Below are positions 1 through 11,928 of a stretch of 64,000 bases of DNA, one piece after another (position 1 is the stretch's first letter; every line of letters starts with the position of its first letter). Below the pieces are notes generated by a model that had not been told where the DNA came from, made no database searches, and worked only from the letters and a program-made list of their open reading frames with translations. The stretch lies in the NCBI GenBank assembly GCA_030762935.1, contig CM060896.1, forward strand, positions 8,694,501-8,758,500, written 5' to 3'. The position numbers and the translations under genes are program-made. Origin of the DNA: Hymenopus coronatus. Taxonomy: Eukaryota; Arthropoda; Insecta; Mantodea; Hymenopodidae.

Positions 1-512
1 ATATTAAAGATAATTAACTGACAAATAAAATGTGTGTCTTGAATTTTCTGCGAATAGCCTCTGAGGACTACTTTATTCTGGATGAATTTTACGGAATTTT
101 GAATAACTGCTAAACCGTAAGAGATGGACAAAAATTTACCACACAAAAAAACGTAGAGCATATTAAAACACACAATCTGTGTCGTTTACATTTTTCATGT
201 GGAGTTGATCGTTTTTGAGTTATTCCTTGTTTTTGATTTCACCTTTAAAAAACTTATACTCTTCTCATACAGGAATTTGTCAACTCCTATCCACACAAAT
301 AAAGGAACTTCAGTCACATAGCAACCAGCTTTTGACTATCACTTTAACCTTTGGTACTCCCTTATTTCGCTTCTACTTGCAAGGAAGCAAATAATAAAAC
401 TATTTCTGCTATTTTTTTTTCTTGATTAGCATGAAGTATGGAAGCATAAGCTTTTTAAAAATACTTTATTGCAGAGACGTAGAGAAAGTTGTGTGAATAG
501 AACACATCACAT
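1..512 (+). mobile_element. Helentron-like repeat copy, 3' portion
   Basis: This is the 3' half of the abundant repeat family described in full at 6933-7780; its 5' half lies outside the window. It ends with a degraded subterminal repeat (GTAGAGAAAGT) followed by the terminal hairpin sequence around 490-512. No coding potential is seen. Confidence 0.8.
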
Positions 513-798
513 TTTTGTTTATTGCTTTGTGATAGATTATAACAGAACCAGTTTTGTGGTTTCTACAGTTTGCAGTGCATTTTGAAATACAATTAGTTAA
601 CTTCTGAACCGTCTTAAAATATACAAATAACAAATATATGTTTAACAGGTTGGCCAACGCAATACCAAGTTGACCAATAGGAACGGATCAATAAATTTAC
701 TCTCGAAGGTTGCGTATTCAAAACTATCTCAATTCGCATTGAATTTAACTTGCGAAACAAGGATCGTATTCGGATCGAATTGGACTCAATTCGATTTC
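513..798. other. Unassigned AT-rich spacer, LINE pre-insertion flank
   Basis: No coding potential or recognised repeat is seen here. The right edge is the pre-insertion target of the LINE at 811-6683. The stretch around 720-800 repeats variants of a short AATTCGATT-type motif, giving a locally self-similar sequence. Confidence 0.4.
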
Positions 799-810
799 AA
801 TTCCCCCTGG
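799..810. repeat. Target site duplication of LINE, left copy
   Basis: AATTCCCCCTGG occurs here and again at 6684-6695, exactly bracketing the LINE. A 12-bp perfect match is within the usual size of LINE target duplications. Confidence 0.85.
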
Positions 811-1028
811 GTAAGTAAGTAATATGGTTTTAGGGCGCACAACTTCAAAGGTCATTAGCGCCCCAGGGTAAATAAAAGGGCTAAATATTAAAAGGCATAA
901 AAACCACTAAAACTGGAGTACCACACAAGGGTTAAAACCAGGGAAAGCATAAAAAAGGCTACCAAAGCCAGACTAAAAACGAGGCACTAAAAACATAACT
1001 CGGTAAAAACCAAAACCCAGAGATGAAA

Positions 1029-4000
1029 TTAAACCCTACTGTACATCCCGCAGCGGCGGAGAAAATTAAAAAGTGCATCACAATATACAGGGTTGTCGCC
1101 CAGGAGGGTGGGGATGTCAGTAGGAAGACACAGGGATTCACGCAGAACAGTATAAAGGTGGCACTCCAATAAAAGATGACGCACCGTCAAAGGTTCGTTA
1201 CACGAAGCACATTGAGGTGAGGGTTCCCCACGTAAAAGATGCTGTTGGCTAAAACGGCAATGCCCAATACGCAGTCGCGCTAAAACCACCTCATCGCAGC
1301 GACATGCACGCGAGGAAGTAGGCCAGGGGACAGGAAGGGACTTGACCGCCCTCAAGCTTGTTGTCACGCACCCCGGACCATTCCGCGAACCAGCGCGAAA
1401 GAATGGCCCGGCGCAGCTGAACACGAACATCACCTGGAGGAACGGTGGTGCTAAAAACATTAGGCAATAAAACTGCAGACTTAGCAGCTGTGTCCGCTTG
1501 TTCGTTTCCGCTCACACCTACGTGACCAGGAACCCAAACAAACGCCAGCGTCAGCGAGCGACTGCAGGCCATCCTGTACACGCTGTATCAACGGAAGGCA
1601 TGGATACAGGTCATGCAGGTCCTGAAGTGCAGTGAGGGAATCGCTACAAATAACAAACTGTTTTAAATGCTGTCCCCGGATAAAAAGAAGAGCCTGATAA
1701 ATACTAAAAAGTTCGGCGGTAAAAATCGAACATTGCCCCAAAAGATGAAATGTATAACTCCGCGAATTAAAACCGAAAGCACATCCCACACCACGGTCTT
1801 CCTTAGAACCATCCGTATAAATAAAACAATAGTTGGGAAACCTGGCCTGCAGCTCTAAAAATGCGGAGCGGAAGACTGAAGGTGGAGTCGTTGCTTTCGG
1901 CATGGATGCCAACCCAAGGTGGAACTGGGTGTCGCAACGTAACCAAGGGGGGAAGGAACATTCCCCCAGTGGAAACACAGGCGGTAGGCAAACATCCAAG
2001 AGCCGAAGAAGCAGGCGAAAACGAACTCCTGCGGGAAGCAAGGCAACCGCGCTGACAGCTCAAGAGACTCGTCAAAGAATAACTTGAAAGACGGGTGATC
2101 TGGCAAGGCAAAGAGGCGGATAGCATAGCTGCAAGGAAGCAGATCACGTCTATGAGGCAGCGGAGGTTCAGGAGCCTCCGCAGACAAACTAATAACTGGG
2201 CTAGTCGGAAACGCACCCAGCGCCAGACGAATCCCACGATGATGGACTGGGTTTAAACGTCGTAAAACCGAAGGACAAGCCGAAGAGTATACAATGCACC
2301 CGTAATATAGTTTAGACCGAACAAGCAAACGGTAAAGCTGTAATAGCACGGTGCGATCTGCTTCCCAGGACGTGCCACATAAAACACGTAAAATATTAAG
2401 TGCACGATCACATCTAGCCTTCAGAGAAGGGACATGGGACGACCAGCTAAGCTTCCTGTCGAACACCAAACCAAGAAACTTTACAGTTTCGGCGAAGGGC
2501 AGCGGTTCGGTCCCAAGATCTAGAGAAGGCGGTTCGTATGGTTTCCGACGCCAGAAGTTGACATAACTGTCTTCTCTGAAGAAAAACGGAAGCCATTTTC
2601 TACATTTCAAGTATGTAGACGGCCAAGACATGCCTGTAGGCGACGCTCCAAAAGGCACGTGCGTCGAGAACTGCAATAAATTGCAGAATCGTCCACAAAT
2701 AAGGAGGAAGAGATACCAGCAGGAATACATTCGACAATGGGATTGATGGCAACAGCGAAGAGAGTGACGCTAAGTACTTGAGGCACTCCGTTCTCCTGAC
2801 TAAAAACACTAGAGAAAACAGAGCCCACACGCACACGAAACACCCGGTCCTTCATGAACTCCCGGAGGAACACTGGTTGGCGGCCACGGCAGCCCCAACT
2901 ATGCAAGGTACGCAGTAAGCCAGCCCTCCAGCAAGTGTCATAAGCTTTCTCCAGATCGAAAAATATGGCCACAGTTTGACACTTCCGAAGAAAACCATTC
3001 AGGATGTGAGTCGAGAGGGAGACAAGGTGGTCAGTCGTGGAGCGGTATCGGCGGAAGCCGCACTGTATGTTGCACAGAAGTTTCTCAGACTCAAGCCACC
3101 ATCGTAACCGTCCATTGATCATGCCTTCCATCACCTTACAAACAGAACCAGTGAGGGGGATAGGACGGTAACTATGAGGAAGACTATGGTCCTTCCCCGG
3201 TTTTAAGATGGGAACACCGGTGGCTTCGCGCCAAGCTGTAGGAAACACACCCTTGCGCCAAACGAGGTTGTACAGGCTCAGGAGATATTGCTTACTGTCA
3301 GAAGAGAGGTTCTGTAGCATGGCGATATGGATACCATCGGGTCCTGGAGCGGAGTGTCGAGAGGATGCTAAACATGCATCCAGCTCCCGCATGCTAAAAT
3401 CCGAATTATAGCACTCGGAATCCGAGGACCGGAACGAGACTCTGAGACTCCACCTCCGCCTTGATGGCACGAAACGCTGGGTGATAATTGGCGGAGCTAG
3501 ACGCAGTGGCAAACGTGCTACCAAGGGCATCTGCAATAGCAACCGGGTCAACGACGGTGTGAGTTCCCACGAGAAGCCCCGGTATGGAAGTACTAGTCTG
3601 CTTACCGGCAACACGGCGGAGCTTCTCCCACACAACAGATGAAGGTGTTGTGCGACTGAATGTTTCAACAAACGAAGCCAGGAAGCCCGTTTGTTTTCGT
3701 GAATAATGCGCCGTGCACGGGCGCGTGTTTGTTTAAAATTGATCAAATGCTCCAAGGTAGGGTGATGGCGAAATACCCGAAGAGCCCTCCTGCAAGCACG
3801 AATAGCATCGCGGCACTCGGTAGTCCACCAAGGGACCGGTAAGCGTCTAGGGTAGGAAGACGACCGCAGGATGGACTGCTCGGCAGCGGAGGTCACGACA
3901 GAGTTGAAGTGTTCGACCATGTGGTCAACGGAGTCGAACAGGCGGTTGCTGAAAACAGCCAGAGCGGAGAAGCGAGCCCAATTCGACTTAGACAGCTGCC

Positions 4001-4650
4001 AAGAAATCGCACGCGAGGAGGAAATGTGGTGTGATAGCAGAATAATGACACAAGGGCAATGATCACTGGAATGAGCAAGCTGTGCAGAGCAAACAGAAAG
4101 GTCCAGGTGGGAGAGCGTGGCAAAAGAATCGGAAATAAAAGTAGGTTCACCGGTGTTCAGAACAGAGAGACCAGATTGAACGAATATGTCAGCAAGATTA
4201 GTCCCCCGTACGCAGACCCTAGGAGAACCCCATAGGGGATGTTGGGCATTAAAATCACCCAACAGAAGAAAAGGTGCCGGGAGCTGAGACAAAAGATGGT
4301 GCATGTCAGCTGCGCAGAGGGAAGATGAAGGCGGAATGTAGACATTACATACAGTGAAGGAGAAACCAGGAAGAGCAAGTCGGATAGCAACAGCTTGCAA
4401 GGTAGTGGTGCGACCGGCTGACCGCAGATGTCATTGCGCGTTAGGATCATAACACACCCATGAGCAGGAGAGCCCTCCTCCGGTGTAACATCAAACCGCA
4501 CAGGAAGGTGTTGGTGCAGGGCAAATGCATCATGGGGGCGAAGCTTTGTTCCTGCAAACACAGAACTAGAGGGTTATAGGACCGTAGTAACAGCTGCAAT
4601 TCGGTCCTATGGTTACGCACACCGCGGATATTCCACGTCAGGAGAGCCAT
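1029..4650 (-). pseudogene. LINE ORF2: endonuclease, reverse transcriptase, RNase H
   Basis: About 1200 codons spread over three frames. The N-terminus (MALLTWNIRG, at 4650) begins an AP-type endonuclease with GDFNAQHPLWG and SDHCP motifs near 4200 and 4060. The reverse transcriptase follows (ILKPGKDHSLPHSYRPI, IQCGFRRYRST, and the catalytic box LFVDDSAIY near 2690). An RNase H domain lies at about 2040-1480, with YTDGSK, AEL, CSDSLTAL and WVPGHVGVSGNEQAD. A C-terminal cysteine/histidine motif follows (CASCNEPLTVRHLLLEC, near 1215). Frameshifts fall near 4450-4400, 2700-2600, 1850-2040, 1550 and 1460. The encoded enzyme would nick target DNA and reverse-transcribe the element RNA in the nucleus. 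The copy is broken. Confidence 0.88.
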
Positions 4651-4743
4651 GGAGCACAGTTAGAGGCGGGAAAGATTATCGATGAATCAAACTATGAGTT
4701 TGCAGCTGGGATGCAAACGAATGTGGAAACGAAGTAGATGCAG

Positions 4744-5938
4744 TTAAGGTGGGCGTTTCTTGTTCTTGGCACATTTAGGACCCACAAGAGTATAGCCACC
4801 TTCGTCGGCGCTATCCGCTGATGTTCGGGATGCGGAAAATCCCCTACGGCTCGTAGAACGAGAACGGGACTTCGAAGGTTTATCAGTGGCCTTGAGTTTC
4901 TTACGACTGCGCTCATGAGCAGCAGCGACAGATGGTGTCGGTCTAACTAGCGGCTTACGAGCAGGTTCTGGAGAAATAGAACTTGAGGCAGTGGGTGTTG
5001 TGGATGTTGTAGACTGCGAAGTTGTTTGGTCGGCGTCTGTTCTGTATGAGTAGACGCGTCGGCTACAGGCACGGTTTGTAGTGCCACTGAGGAAACAGGA
5101 GTGCGGCGGAGCGCTGATGCGTAGCCTGAGATGGTCGAAAACTGCAGCTGTTGGAAGCGGCGTCTGGCTTCCGGAAAAGTCGGGCGTTCCTTAACTCGCA
5201 GCTCCTGGATGGCCTTTTCCTCGAGAAAACGTGCACATTGCCGGGAGCTAGATGGATGGTTCCCTTTACAATGGACGCAACAAGAGTCTCGAGCACAAGT
5301 AGTTTCTCTGTGGACAGCTTGGCCGCAACGTTCACATGTAGCGTCGAAAGTGCACTGGCTTTGGGTGTGACCAAACTTCTGGCAGCGGAAACAACGCATA
5401 GGGTTCGGTATATACGGCCTCACAGCAGCGCGTTCGTATCCACAGTAGAGTGCCTCAGGCAAGGTGGTGCCTTTGAACGTTAGGAAGACTGTCCGTAACG
5501 ACACCGACTCACCATTACGTTTGCCAAGAAGACGGTACGCCTGACAACTCCCTGGTCGGAAAGGCCATCTAAGCTCGAGGTAGTCACCACGCCTCTACAG
5601 GTATTCAACGATTTGTGTGGGGCCACCGTTATTGGGTAGGAACCCAATAAACCGGCTTTCAAGAGCTCTCTGGACTGGTCTTCGGTCCTAGTTTCGACCA
5701 ACAGCGTACCGTCTCTAGTCCTGGTTGCATTTGTCACTTTTCCACATAACCTGTCGAGTTCACGTCGAATGTAAAAGGAGCTGAGGTCTCGCATTGTCTT
5801 TGAATTACAAGCAAAGGTCATCACCAAAAATTTGTCAAAAATAGTAGCTTTGCGTGGAGGGATCATTATAAAAAGGCCCCCTTCCGGTACTGTCGGCGTC
5901 AGCCTGCCATCCGGGGGAAAGAGAAAAAAATACACCAA
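4744..5938 (-). pseudogene. LINE ORF1: gag-like zinc-knuckle protein
   Basis: A roughly 400-codon RNA-binding protein in two or more frames, with a frameshift near 5500 and another near 4950. The likely start is the methionine at 5866 (MIPPRKATIFD), or the upstream one at 5938. The N-terminal half contains an RRM-like stretch (LVETRTEDQSRELLKA). Three consecutive CCHC-like knuckles follow, starting CFRCQKFGHTQSQC, CERCGQAVHRETTC and CVHCKGNHPSSSRQC (about 5395-5240). The C-terminal tail is basic and rich in serine-arginine (SKSRSRSTSRRGF) and ends at a stop at 4744-4746. In the I and Jockey groups this protein coats the element RNA. The 93-bp gap to ORF2 implies separate initiation. Confidence 0.85.
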
Positions 5939-6683
5939 AAATACTTTCCGGTCAATGCCGCCTGGGAGACCCCTCCCAGACCGATCTCACGGAGTACTTG
6001 GGAGGAGTTACCCTCCAGCCTCCACTGCTGGTCCATACGGATAAGCCCTCCACCATGCACAACCCGGCTTTATTCCCCGACCACAGGTATAACCACCTGT
6101 GGCCCCCCACTTTAGGCCATGGTGTGTAACGACATCCGTGGATTCAGGGGACTTGTGGTTGATTACACCGGGTTTCCGATAGCGGTAACACGTCCGGCCC
6201 GTGATTCTAACCCGACGACCTGCGTTCGTCGGGAGATTAGCACGGGCCGGGCTCCCAGAGAAGCTACGTGGGTGTACATATCGGTATGGACGAGCTCCGC
6301 ACCTAAGGCTTACACATAGGGGCAGTAGGGTCCACTCAACCGTCACACCTGATACCTCCGAAGAGCACACAAGTTGGAAGCCGCGCTGGAACCGTGGGAC
6401 AGGAACCACGGAGATAGAAGAAAGATCCCTGTTGGTGAGGCAGGAGTTAATAAACCTAAAGCCTTAAAACTAAATATATAGGGAATACGCCTAGAAGAGG
6501 AAGATGAGGCGAGTAAACTCGCACTAACAATAACATACACAAACATGTGCGCACAGATACACGCAGGCAGAAACACAAAACATGGCGCAGTGGATGGCGA
6601 TGTGGAGGATGATATGGTGGCGAGTGGCTCGGGAACCCCCGGGTGCGCCAAACCCGTACCTACCGTAGTAGGCCCCTGAGGGG
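5939..6683 (-). promoter_or_regulatory. LINE 5' leader, expected internal promoter
   Basis: This GC-richer leader precedes ORF1 and reaches the left end of the element at 6683. Full-length LINEs carry an internal RNA polymerase II promoter here. It contains several short inverted repeats (for example around 6210-6225, GACGAC/GTCGTC-like, and ACCGTGG/CCACGG at 6391-6413). The role is inferred from position only. Confidence 0.45.
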
Positions 6684-6695
6684 AATTCCCCCTGG
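6684..6695. repeat. Target site duplication of LINE, right copy
   Basis: AATTCCCCCTGG, identical to 799-810. Removing 811-6695 would restore a single copy of this 12-mer. Confidence 0.85.
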
Positions 6696-6932
6696 AAGGT
6701 GATATATTATAATGAATTGTCGCCCACCCCCCTCTGATATGGCGCATTCACATGCCTTTCTCTGCCAACTTAGGGAGATGCATCTTTGAATTTTGAAAAA
6801 TCCACAGTATAGAAGATATCTTATCGAAGTTTATACTAGTTTTTATACACTGTAATACCCTGTGATATTTCTGTCAGTTTGCACGGTTACTTGAAAAATA
6901 ATTGACTGTCTAAATTCATTGTTTTAATAAAA

Positions 6933-7780
6933 CTCTGATGTGTTCCATTCACATGACTTTCTCTACATCTCTGTAACAAATTATTGTTAAAAAGCTTATG
7001 CATCTATTTACTTCATGTTAATCGAGAAAAAATTAGCAGAAATAGTATTATTGCTTGATTCCTTGTAAGTAGAAGTGAAATATGGGAATAGCATAGGTTA
7101 AAGTGATAGTCAAAAGCTGGTTGCTATGTGACTGAAGCTCCTTTGTTTGTATGGACACGACTTGACAAATCCCTGTGTGAGAAAAGTATAATCTTTTTAA
7201 AGGTGAAATCAAAAACAAGGAATAACTCAAAAACGATCAATTCCACAAGAAAAATGTATATAACATAAATTGTGTGTTTTAACGTGCTCTACACTTTTGT
7301 GTGGTAACTTTTTGTCCATCTCCTACGGTTTAGCAAAATTACGCATAATTCATCTACAATAAAGTAGTTTTCAGAGGCTTTTCCCAGAAAATTCAAGATA
7401 TACATTTTAGTCAGGTAAATATCTTTAATATGCGATATTTTAATCAAAATCGTTAGAACCATTTTGAGAAAATAAACATTTTCAAAACAAGTTCCATGTA
7501 AAGGGTAGTTTGGGGCGGGGGGATTTTTCTCAAAATCTTCGTGTAGTATCAATGGAGGATACTAAACTTAACTACCAAGTTTGGTATTTTACCGACCTTT
7601 CGTTTTTGAGTTATCGTGTTCACTGACACAAGGATCTTTTTCTGAAAATGTGTTGTTTTTTTTGGATACAAGGGACCCTAAAACATATATTTACGGTGAA
7701 ATCTCGGAATCGAATTTTTGGGTGGAGTACAATACCTTCTCTATACAGTATGTACATAGTACGGGTAGAGAAAGTAAAAA
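6933..7780 (-). mobile_element. Reference copy of Helentron-like (HINE/DINE-1 type) repeat
   Basis: This is the best-preserved unit of the commonest repeat in the window, 848 bp with no ORF. Read on the minus strand it starts TTTTTACTTTCTCTAC and ends CACATCAGA. Eleven-base subterminal inverted repeats lie near both ends: ACTTTCTCTAC at 6956-6966 and GTAGAGAAAGT at 7765-7775. Outside the repeat at the 6933 end is a hairpin (ATGTG 6938-6942, CACAT 6950-6954, 7-nt loop). Just inside the other repeat is a palindrome (TATGTACATA, 7749-7758). A short CA-rich stretch lies at about 7615-7625. Subterminal inverted repeats, a terminal hairpin, a core microsatellite and head-to-tail tandem copies are the published hallmarks of non-autonomous Helentrons. 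The assignment is an inference; no Rep/helicase coding sequence is present. Confidence 0.75.
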
Positions 7781-7894
7781 TGAGCCACATAACACATTTT
7801 TCAAAATATTAACTTAAAAGCACAGTTTCGAAATAAATGATATAAATAGATGTGTCATATTACATTATTTTATAATAGCCCCATTACTGAAAGA

Positions 7895-8709
7895 AATTCC
7901 ATTATGCTACACTCACATGACTTTCTCAAGCTGTTCGACTAACTTTCTACACAATGCCAATCGAGATAAACATATTACTTGGCCCCTATAAGTAGAGCGG
8001 AACTAAAGGAATGCACTATGCTAAAGCGATAGTCAAAAGTTTTAAATGTTGTCGTTGTGTGATTTGTCATTGCAGTTTTCTTCTTTGCTTGGCCAGGAGT
8101 AAAACAAAAGAAAAACGGACACTTCCTGCCTGAGAAAAGTATTCAACTTTGAAACCAACAAGGGATATTTCGAAACGTTACCTACACAACATAAATTGTG
8201 TGTTTTGACGAAATCTACTTTTTGATTAGGAAGTTTTTGTCTATCTTGTACGGTTTACCAATTAGGCAAAATACACCCCGAGTGAAGAGGCTTTATAAGC
8301 TATTCTCAGAAAATTCAAGATATCGTTTTGTTTGGGATGTAAATAACTAACACATGGCATTTTAATCAAAATCGTTAGCCATTTTTGACCAAATAAAAAT
8401 TAAAAAAATATATATAATAACAATAATAATAAAATAAAATCCATCTAAAGGCTAGTTGTGGGTGGGGAATTTTCTTGAAAATATTCGTCTCAAATCCTTG
8501 GAAGATACAAAATTTAAATACCAGCATTGTCATTTTTTGTTTTTTTTTTTGTTTTAGTTTTTGAGCTATGCTGTCTACAGACACTCACAAAATTGGGCTC
8601 AGGGGACGTCAAAACATATATTCCTTGAAATCTCGACATCAAATTTTGGGGTGCAATACAATACCTGCTCTATGCATAATGTACCTAGTACGTGTAGAGA
8701 AAGTAAAAA
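7895..8709 (-). mobile_element. Helentron-like repeat, divergent subfamily copy
   Basis: Same backbone as the reference copy, with a diverged 3' end (cacatgactttctcaagctg at 7912) and a complete 5' end (GTAGAGAAAGT at 8694-8704). Some internal blocks are replaced, suggesting an older subfamily. Confidence 0.75.
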
Positions 8710-8969
8710 GCACTACTTTTCGTACTCTCCAAAACCGTACTATTTCGAAAAAGTAATATGATCGTTTTCGTTAATGCGCTTTTGAGAGACAGTATAAAAG
8801 TTGTAAACAAATGGGGAAGAATATGCATTTTGAGTATGGAAAAGTGTTGGAGACAATCAGATTTAAAGATTGGAGAGCACTAAGTTGCGCAGTACAAAAG
8901 AGGCGGAGCACAGAACTGGACCTAGCGTTTTGTGACAGCCGCCATCTTGCGATTCTACACACTACCATA

Positions 8970-9800
8970 TACACCATCGCAACATACGTCAAATTGTTTT
9001 TCCGAGCTTTTGCAGTAAAAGCAAAGGGACGATCTCTAATTGAAGGAATATTTAATACAATCTAATTTTTCGGTCTGTCAGAAACTGTTATAGATAAACA
9101 GGTTCTATACACATCGCGGTGATGTCAAACTTAATTTTGTTCTAATTTCTTAGTCTAAAACCGGCAAATCTGTCAGATTTTGACCAAAGCTTATTGTTTG
9201 TCTCTCATGTCTATAGCCATTAATTACACTACACCAACTTATAAATAAGTGCACACCAACAAAGAGCGACAAGTATCAGATTATCCCAAACATTATAACG
9301 ACTTTCACTGCGGACTGCATATATTGCATATATATCACAGTTCTGGATTCATAAGCACATAATTTCATAGTAATTATTTATCGTGATAGCTGATAAATGG
9401 GCGAATTAGCAAGAGGTTTCTTATAAACCGGAGTAGGTTGCCAATTTTGGCTGTTTGTCAATGGTCTTTCAGAGTTGGAAATCTAAAACCTAACAAACAA
9501 TACAGAATCGTTCTGTTGATAATGTATAACACATTTCACTAAGTATACCACCGAAAAATCACTCAATAAGCACACTAACCAGTAGATTGAAATATTTTAC
9601 AAACTAACCCACCGAAAAATCCCTTTCCTTTTTATGCTTCTGCCATTCCAGAAATACAACCAAACACCACACACGCATTCACCATTATACTGGTTTAAAA
9701 CCTATTATCCAAATGTACTGCTTAATTGATATTTAACACTACACTCTTACTTTTGGGTGCACATTTAAACCACAAATACCATACTCATCGCAGAAGTGTA
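8970..9800. repeat. Dispersed repeat, copy A (shared with 50900-51710)
   Basis: About 800 bp aligns collinearly with 50900-51710. Shared stretches include a GAAGG-ATATTTAATACAATC block (9043 and 50963), a CAGATTTTGACCAAA block (9174 and 51101) and AGCCATTAATT (9218 and 51143). Copy B lies between fragments resembling the two ends of a Harbinger transposase, so this may be a non-coding part of a DNA transposon. No ORF is supported here. The right edge is cut by the next Helentron-like repeat at 9811. Confidence 0.6.
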
Positions 9801-9810
9801 GAATACAAAT

Positions 9811-10372
9811 TGGCAGAAATAGTCTTATTACTCGCTTCCTTGTAAGTAGAAGCGAAATAAGGGACCACCGTACGTTAAAGTGATAGTCAAAAGCTGGTTG
9901 CTATGTCAATGAAGTTCCTTTGTTTATATGGATAGGAGTTGACAAGTTCCTGTATGAGAAAAGTATACGTTTTTCATAGCAGAAACAAAAAATAAGGAAT
10001 GTCACAAAAACGACGAACTCCACGTAAAAAGTGTATAACATAAATTGTGTGTTTTAAAGTGCTCTACATTTTTTGTGAAGTAAGTTTTTGTCCATCTCTT
10101 ACGGTTTAGCAGTCATTCAAAATTTAGTAAAATTCATCCAGAATAAACTACTCTTTAGAGGCTATTCCCAGAAAATTCAAGATATACATTTCATTTGTCA
10201 GGTAAATATGTTTAATATCCGAAATTTTAATCAAAATCGTTAGAGCCATTTTTGAGAAAATCAAAATTTTCGTGTCGCATCCCTGGAAGATACTAAACTT
10301 AAATACAAAGTTTGGTATTTTACCGACTTTTCGTTTTTGAGTTATCGTGTTCACAGACACACGGACACGGAC

Positions 10373-10419
<47 letters not shown>

Positions 10420-10562
10420 GACCTTTTTGTGAAAATGCTTTTTTTTTGGATATTGGGGACCCTAAAACATATATTTCCGGTGAAATCTCGGTATCGAATT
10501 TTTGGTGGAGTGCAATACTTTCTCTATACACTATGTACATAGTGCGTATGGAGAAAGTAAAA
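9811..10562 (-). mobile_element. Helentron-like repeat, 3' truncated, with long CA array
   Basis: The 3' end is missing: the copy begins inside the element at ggcagaaatagtc. The core microsatellite is expanded to about 21 CA dinucleotides (10375-10417). The 5' terminus abuts the 3' terminus of the next copy at 10562/10563, giving a head-to-tail junction CAGA-TTTTT. Confidence 0.8.
10376..10417. repeat. (AC)n microsatellite in Helentron-like core
   Basis: An uninterrupted AC tract of about 42 bp, at the same element position where other copies have short CA or GT runs. Confidence 0.9.
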
Positions 10563-11383
10563 ATCTGATGTGTTCCATTCACATGACTTTCTCTACATCT
10601 CTGCAACAAATTATTGTTAAAAAGATTATGCTTCTATTTATTTCATGCTAATCGAGAGAAAATTAGCAGAAATAGTCTTATTACTTGCCTCCTTGTTGGT
10701 AGAAGCGAAATATGGGAGTACTATAGGTTAAAGTGATAGTCAAAAGCTGATTGCTATGTGACTGAAGTTCCTGTTTGTATGGAAACGAGTTGACAACTCC
10801 TGTATGAGAAAAGTATAACTTTTTTCAAAGCTGAAAACAAAAATAAGGGATATCTAAAAAACGACCAACTCGACGAAAAAAATGTATATGACATAAATTG
10901 CGTGTTTTAATGTGCTCAACATTTTTTGTGTGTTAAGTTTTTGTCCATCTCTTATGGTTTGAAGTTATGCAAAATTCCGTAAAATTCATTCAGAATAAAG
11001 TAGTCTTCACAGGCTATTCCCAGAAAATTCAAGATATAAATTTTATTTGCAAGGTATACATCTTTAAAATACGATATTTTAATCAAAATCGTTAAAGCCA
11101 TTTTTAGACAGTCAATTTTTTCGAAAAAAGTTCCATGTAAAGGGTTAATTAGGGGTGGACGGATATTCTTGAAAGTCGTGTCGCATCCTTGGAATATACC
11201 AAACGTAAATACTAAGTTTGGTATTTAACGGTCTTTTCGTTTTTAAGCTATGCAGTCCACAGACACACACACGGACCTTTTTCCAAAAATGCTTTTTTTG
11301 GATTCAGGGGGACCCAACATATTTATTTCCAGTGAAATTTCAGTATTGAATTATGTACATGGTACGTGTAGAGAAAGTAAAAA
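10563..11383 (-). mobile_element. Helentron-like repeat, tandem partner
   Basis: Starts directly at the end of the preceding copy with TCTGATGTGTTCC and runs to gtgtagagaaagtaaaaa at 11383. Complete at both ends; the 5' palindrome is partly lost through a small deletion near 11345. Confidence 0.8.
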
Positions 11384-11494
11384 TATAGCGGCTTGACAAA
11401 AACGCGCTTCACCAACCACAGCATTTCCTATCTGTTCTCTCTATATCTGTGGGAAGGCAAAACAAACACGTGCCCATTATTTATTAGTAGACAT

Positions 11495-11928
11495 AGAGGG
11501 CTGTATTCCACCCAAAAATTCCATACCAAGGTTTCACCAGATTACCCGAATCCAAACATGGAAAACTGCGTGTGTGTAGCATAGCTCAAAAACGAAAGTC
11601 CGTTGAACAGTAAAGTTGGTATTTAATTTCAGTAACTCCAAGGATGCGCAACGAAGTTTTTCAAGAAAATCCCCCCACCACAACTACCCTTTATATGTAA
11701 CACATTTCTAAAATTTTGATTTTCCCAAAAACGGCTCTGACGATTTTGATTAAAATACCACATGTTTAAGATATTTTCATTCTGAATGAATTTTGCATAA
11801 CGGATAAACCGTAAGAGATAGACAAAACATGTAGATCTCGCTGAAACACATTAATTTATGCCATACACGTTTTGTTTGTTTGTAGACATGACGGTTCTGA
11901 AACATTCCTTATTGGCTTCAGCTTATAA
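11495..11928 (+). mobile_element. Helentron-like repeat fragment
   Basis: Opposite orientation to its left neighbour. It lacks both termini: it begins at the ATTCCACCCAAAAATTCC block and stops before the GCTTCTA block, where another copy interrupts it. Confidence 0.7.

Larger units (their letters stand above)
811..6683 (-). mobile_element. Full-length I-clade LINE retrotransposon
   Basis: This is a 5.87-kb non-LTR retrotransposon on the minus strand, bounded by 12-bp direct repeats (799-810 and 6684-6695). In order it carries a roughly 0.75-kb 5' leader (6683-5939), a gag-like ORF1 (5938-4744), a 93-bp gap, ORF2 (4650-1029) encoding endonuclease, reverse transcriptase and RNase H, and a roughly 0.2-kb 3' UTR. 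The 3' terminus is a short TTAC repeat (811-822 on the plus strand reads gtaagtaagtaa) rather than poly(A), as in the I group, whose members end in short tandem repeats. The RNase H domain and an FVDD-type catalytic box favour the I clade over Jockey. Several frameshifts break both ORFs, so this copy looks inactive, although it is not 5' truncated. Confidence 0.85.

Noticed and set aside
466..657. 63-codon minus ORF over the end of the first Helentron-like copy
   Set aside because: It overlaps the non-coding repeat terminus and unrelated flank; other copies do not keep the frame.
2351..2566. Plus-strand ORFs across 1.8-5.5 kb
   Set aside because: All are antisense to the I-clade LINE coding regions.
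10347..10609. Overlapping ORFs on both strands containing poly-(TH) or poly-(VC) runs
   Set aside because: They are translations of the AC/GT microsatellite in a non-coding repeat.
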